NCBI RefSeq assembly: GCF_037975245.1
Contig: NC_092568.1
Span: 9,187,001 to 9,251,000, forward strand
Reading direction: 5' to 3'
Length of the DNA: 64,000 nucleotides
DNA from: Apostichopus japonicus
Taxonomy: Eukaryota > Echinodermata > Holothuroidea > Aspidochirotida > Stichopodidae
Shown piece by piece: positions 63,914 through 64,000 of this stretch. The notes under the pieces were generated by a model. That model was not told the origin of the DNA. It made no database searches and saw only the letters and a list, made by a program, of their open reading frames with translations. The position numbers and the translations under genes are program-made. Positions within the stretch are counted from its first letter, which is position 1; each line of letters begins with the position of its first letter.

Positions 63914-64000
63914 CTACCCAGCTAAAGGCCCAGAAGTATCTTTACTTTATATAGAGGTTGTAATGTTTCCGATCAAGTGAACGTGCCCAGATACCCAAAA

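Overview
The window looks like nuclear DNA from an invertebrate animal, most likely a marine deuterostome such as an echinoderm; that placement is inference. The DNA is AT-rich. Genes are split into short exons by long introns with GT..AG borders. Young repeats and simple-sequence arrays fill the spaces, and one gene has an LRR / cysteine-rich / multi-membrane-span layout that, from memory, is common in such genomes.

Left part (577-29463, minus strand): most of a SEL1L gene, the ER-membrane adaptor of the HRD1 ubiquitin ligase in ER-associated degradation. Seventeen coding exons join in phase to 1038 codons, from the signal peptide to the last Sel1-like repeats. The C-terminal membrane span lies beyond position 1. 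Exon 2 is unusual: 1383 nt coding a long hydrophilic Gln/Gly-rich luminal segment. The introns carry a tRNA-derived SINE, three minisatellites and a long (CCCT)n tract.

Middle (29464-45000): a tRNA-Val(AAC) gene at 31612, then repeat-rich DNA with short hAT-like non-autonomous transposons. Three of these (32312-34033, 34521-34891, and 58015-58395 further right) keep perfect 8-bp target duplications. A two-exon plus-strand gene (37956-39350) codes for a 351-residue protein I do not recognise. Three minus-strand exon-like segments (42246-44045) may form a second unrecognised gene.

45028-48835: a CR1/Rex1-like non-LTR retrotransposon with an intact 969-codon endonuclease/reverse transcriptase ORF. 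It sits inside an older dispersed repeat whose uninterrupted copies lie at 41716 and 54446. An 807-bp TTAA-flanked MITE lies at 52157-52963.

Right part (53907-63591 and beyond, minus strand): a receptor-like gene with leucine-rich repeats on tiny exons of matching phase, then ephrin-receptor-like cysteine-rich repeats, then a multi-span membrane region. Its 5' end is outside the window and its last exon is tentative. The genes have no evident operon-like or pathway link to each other.
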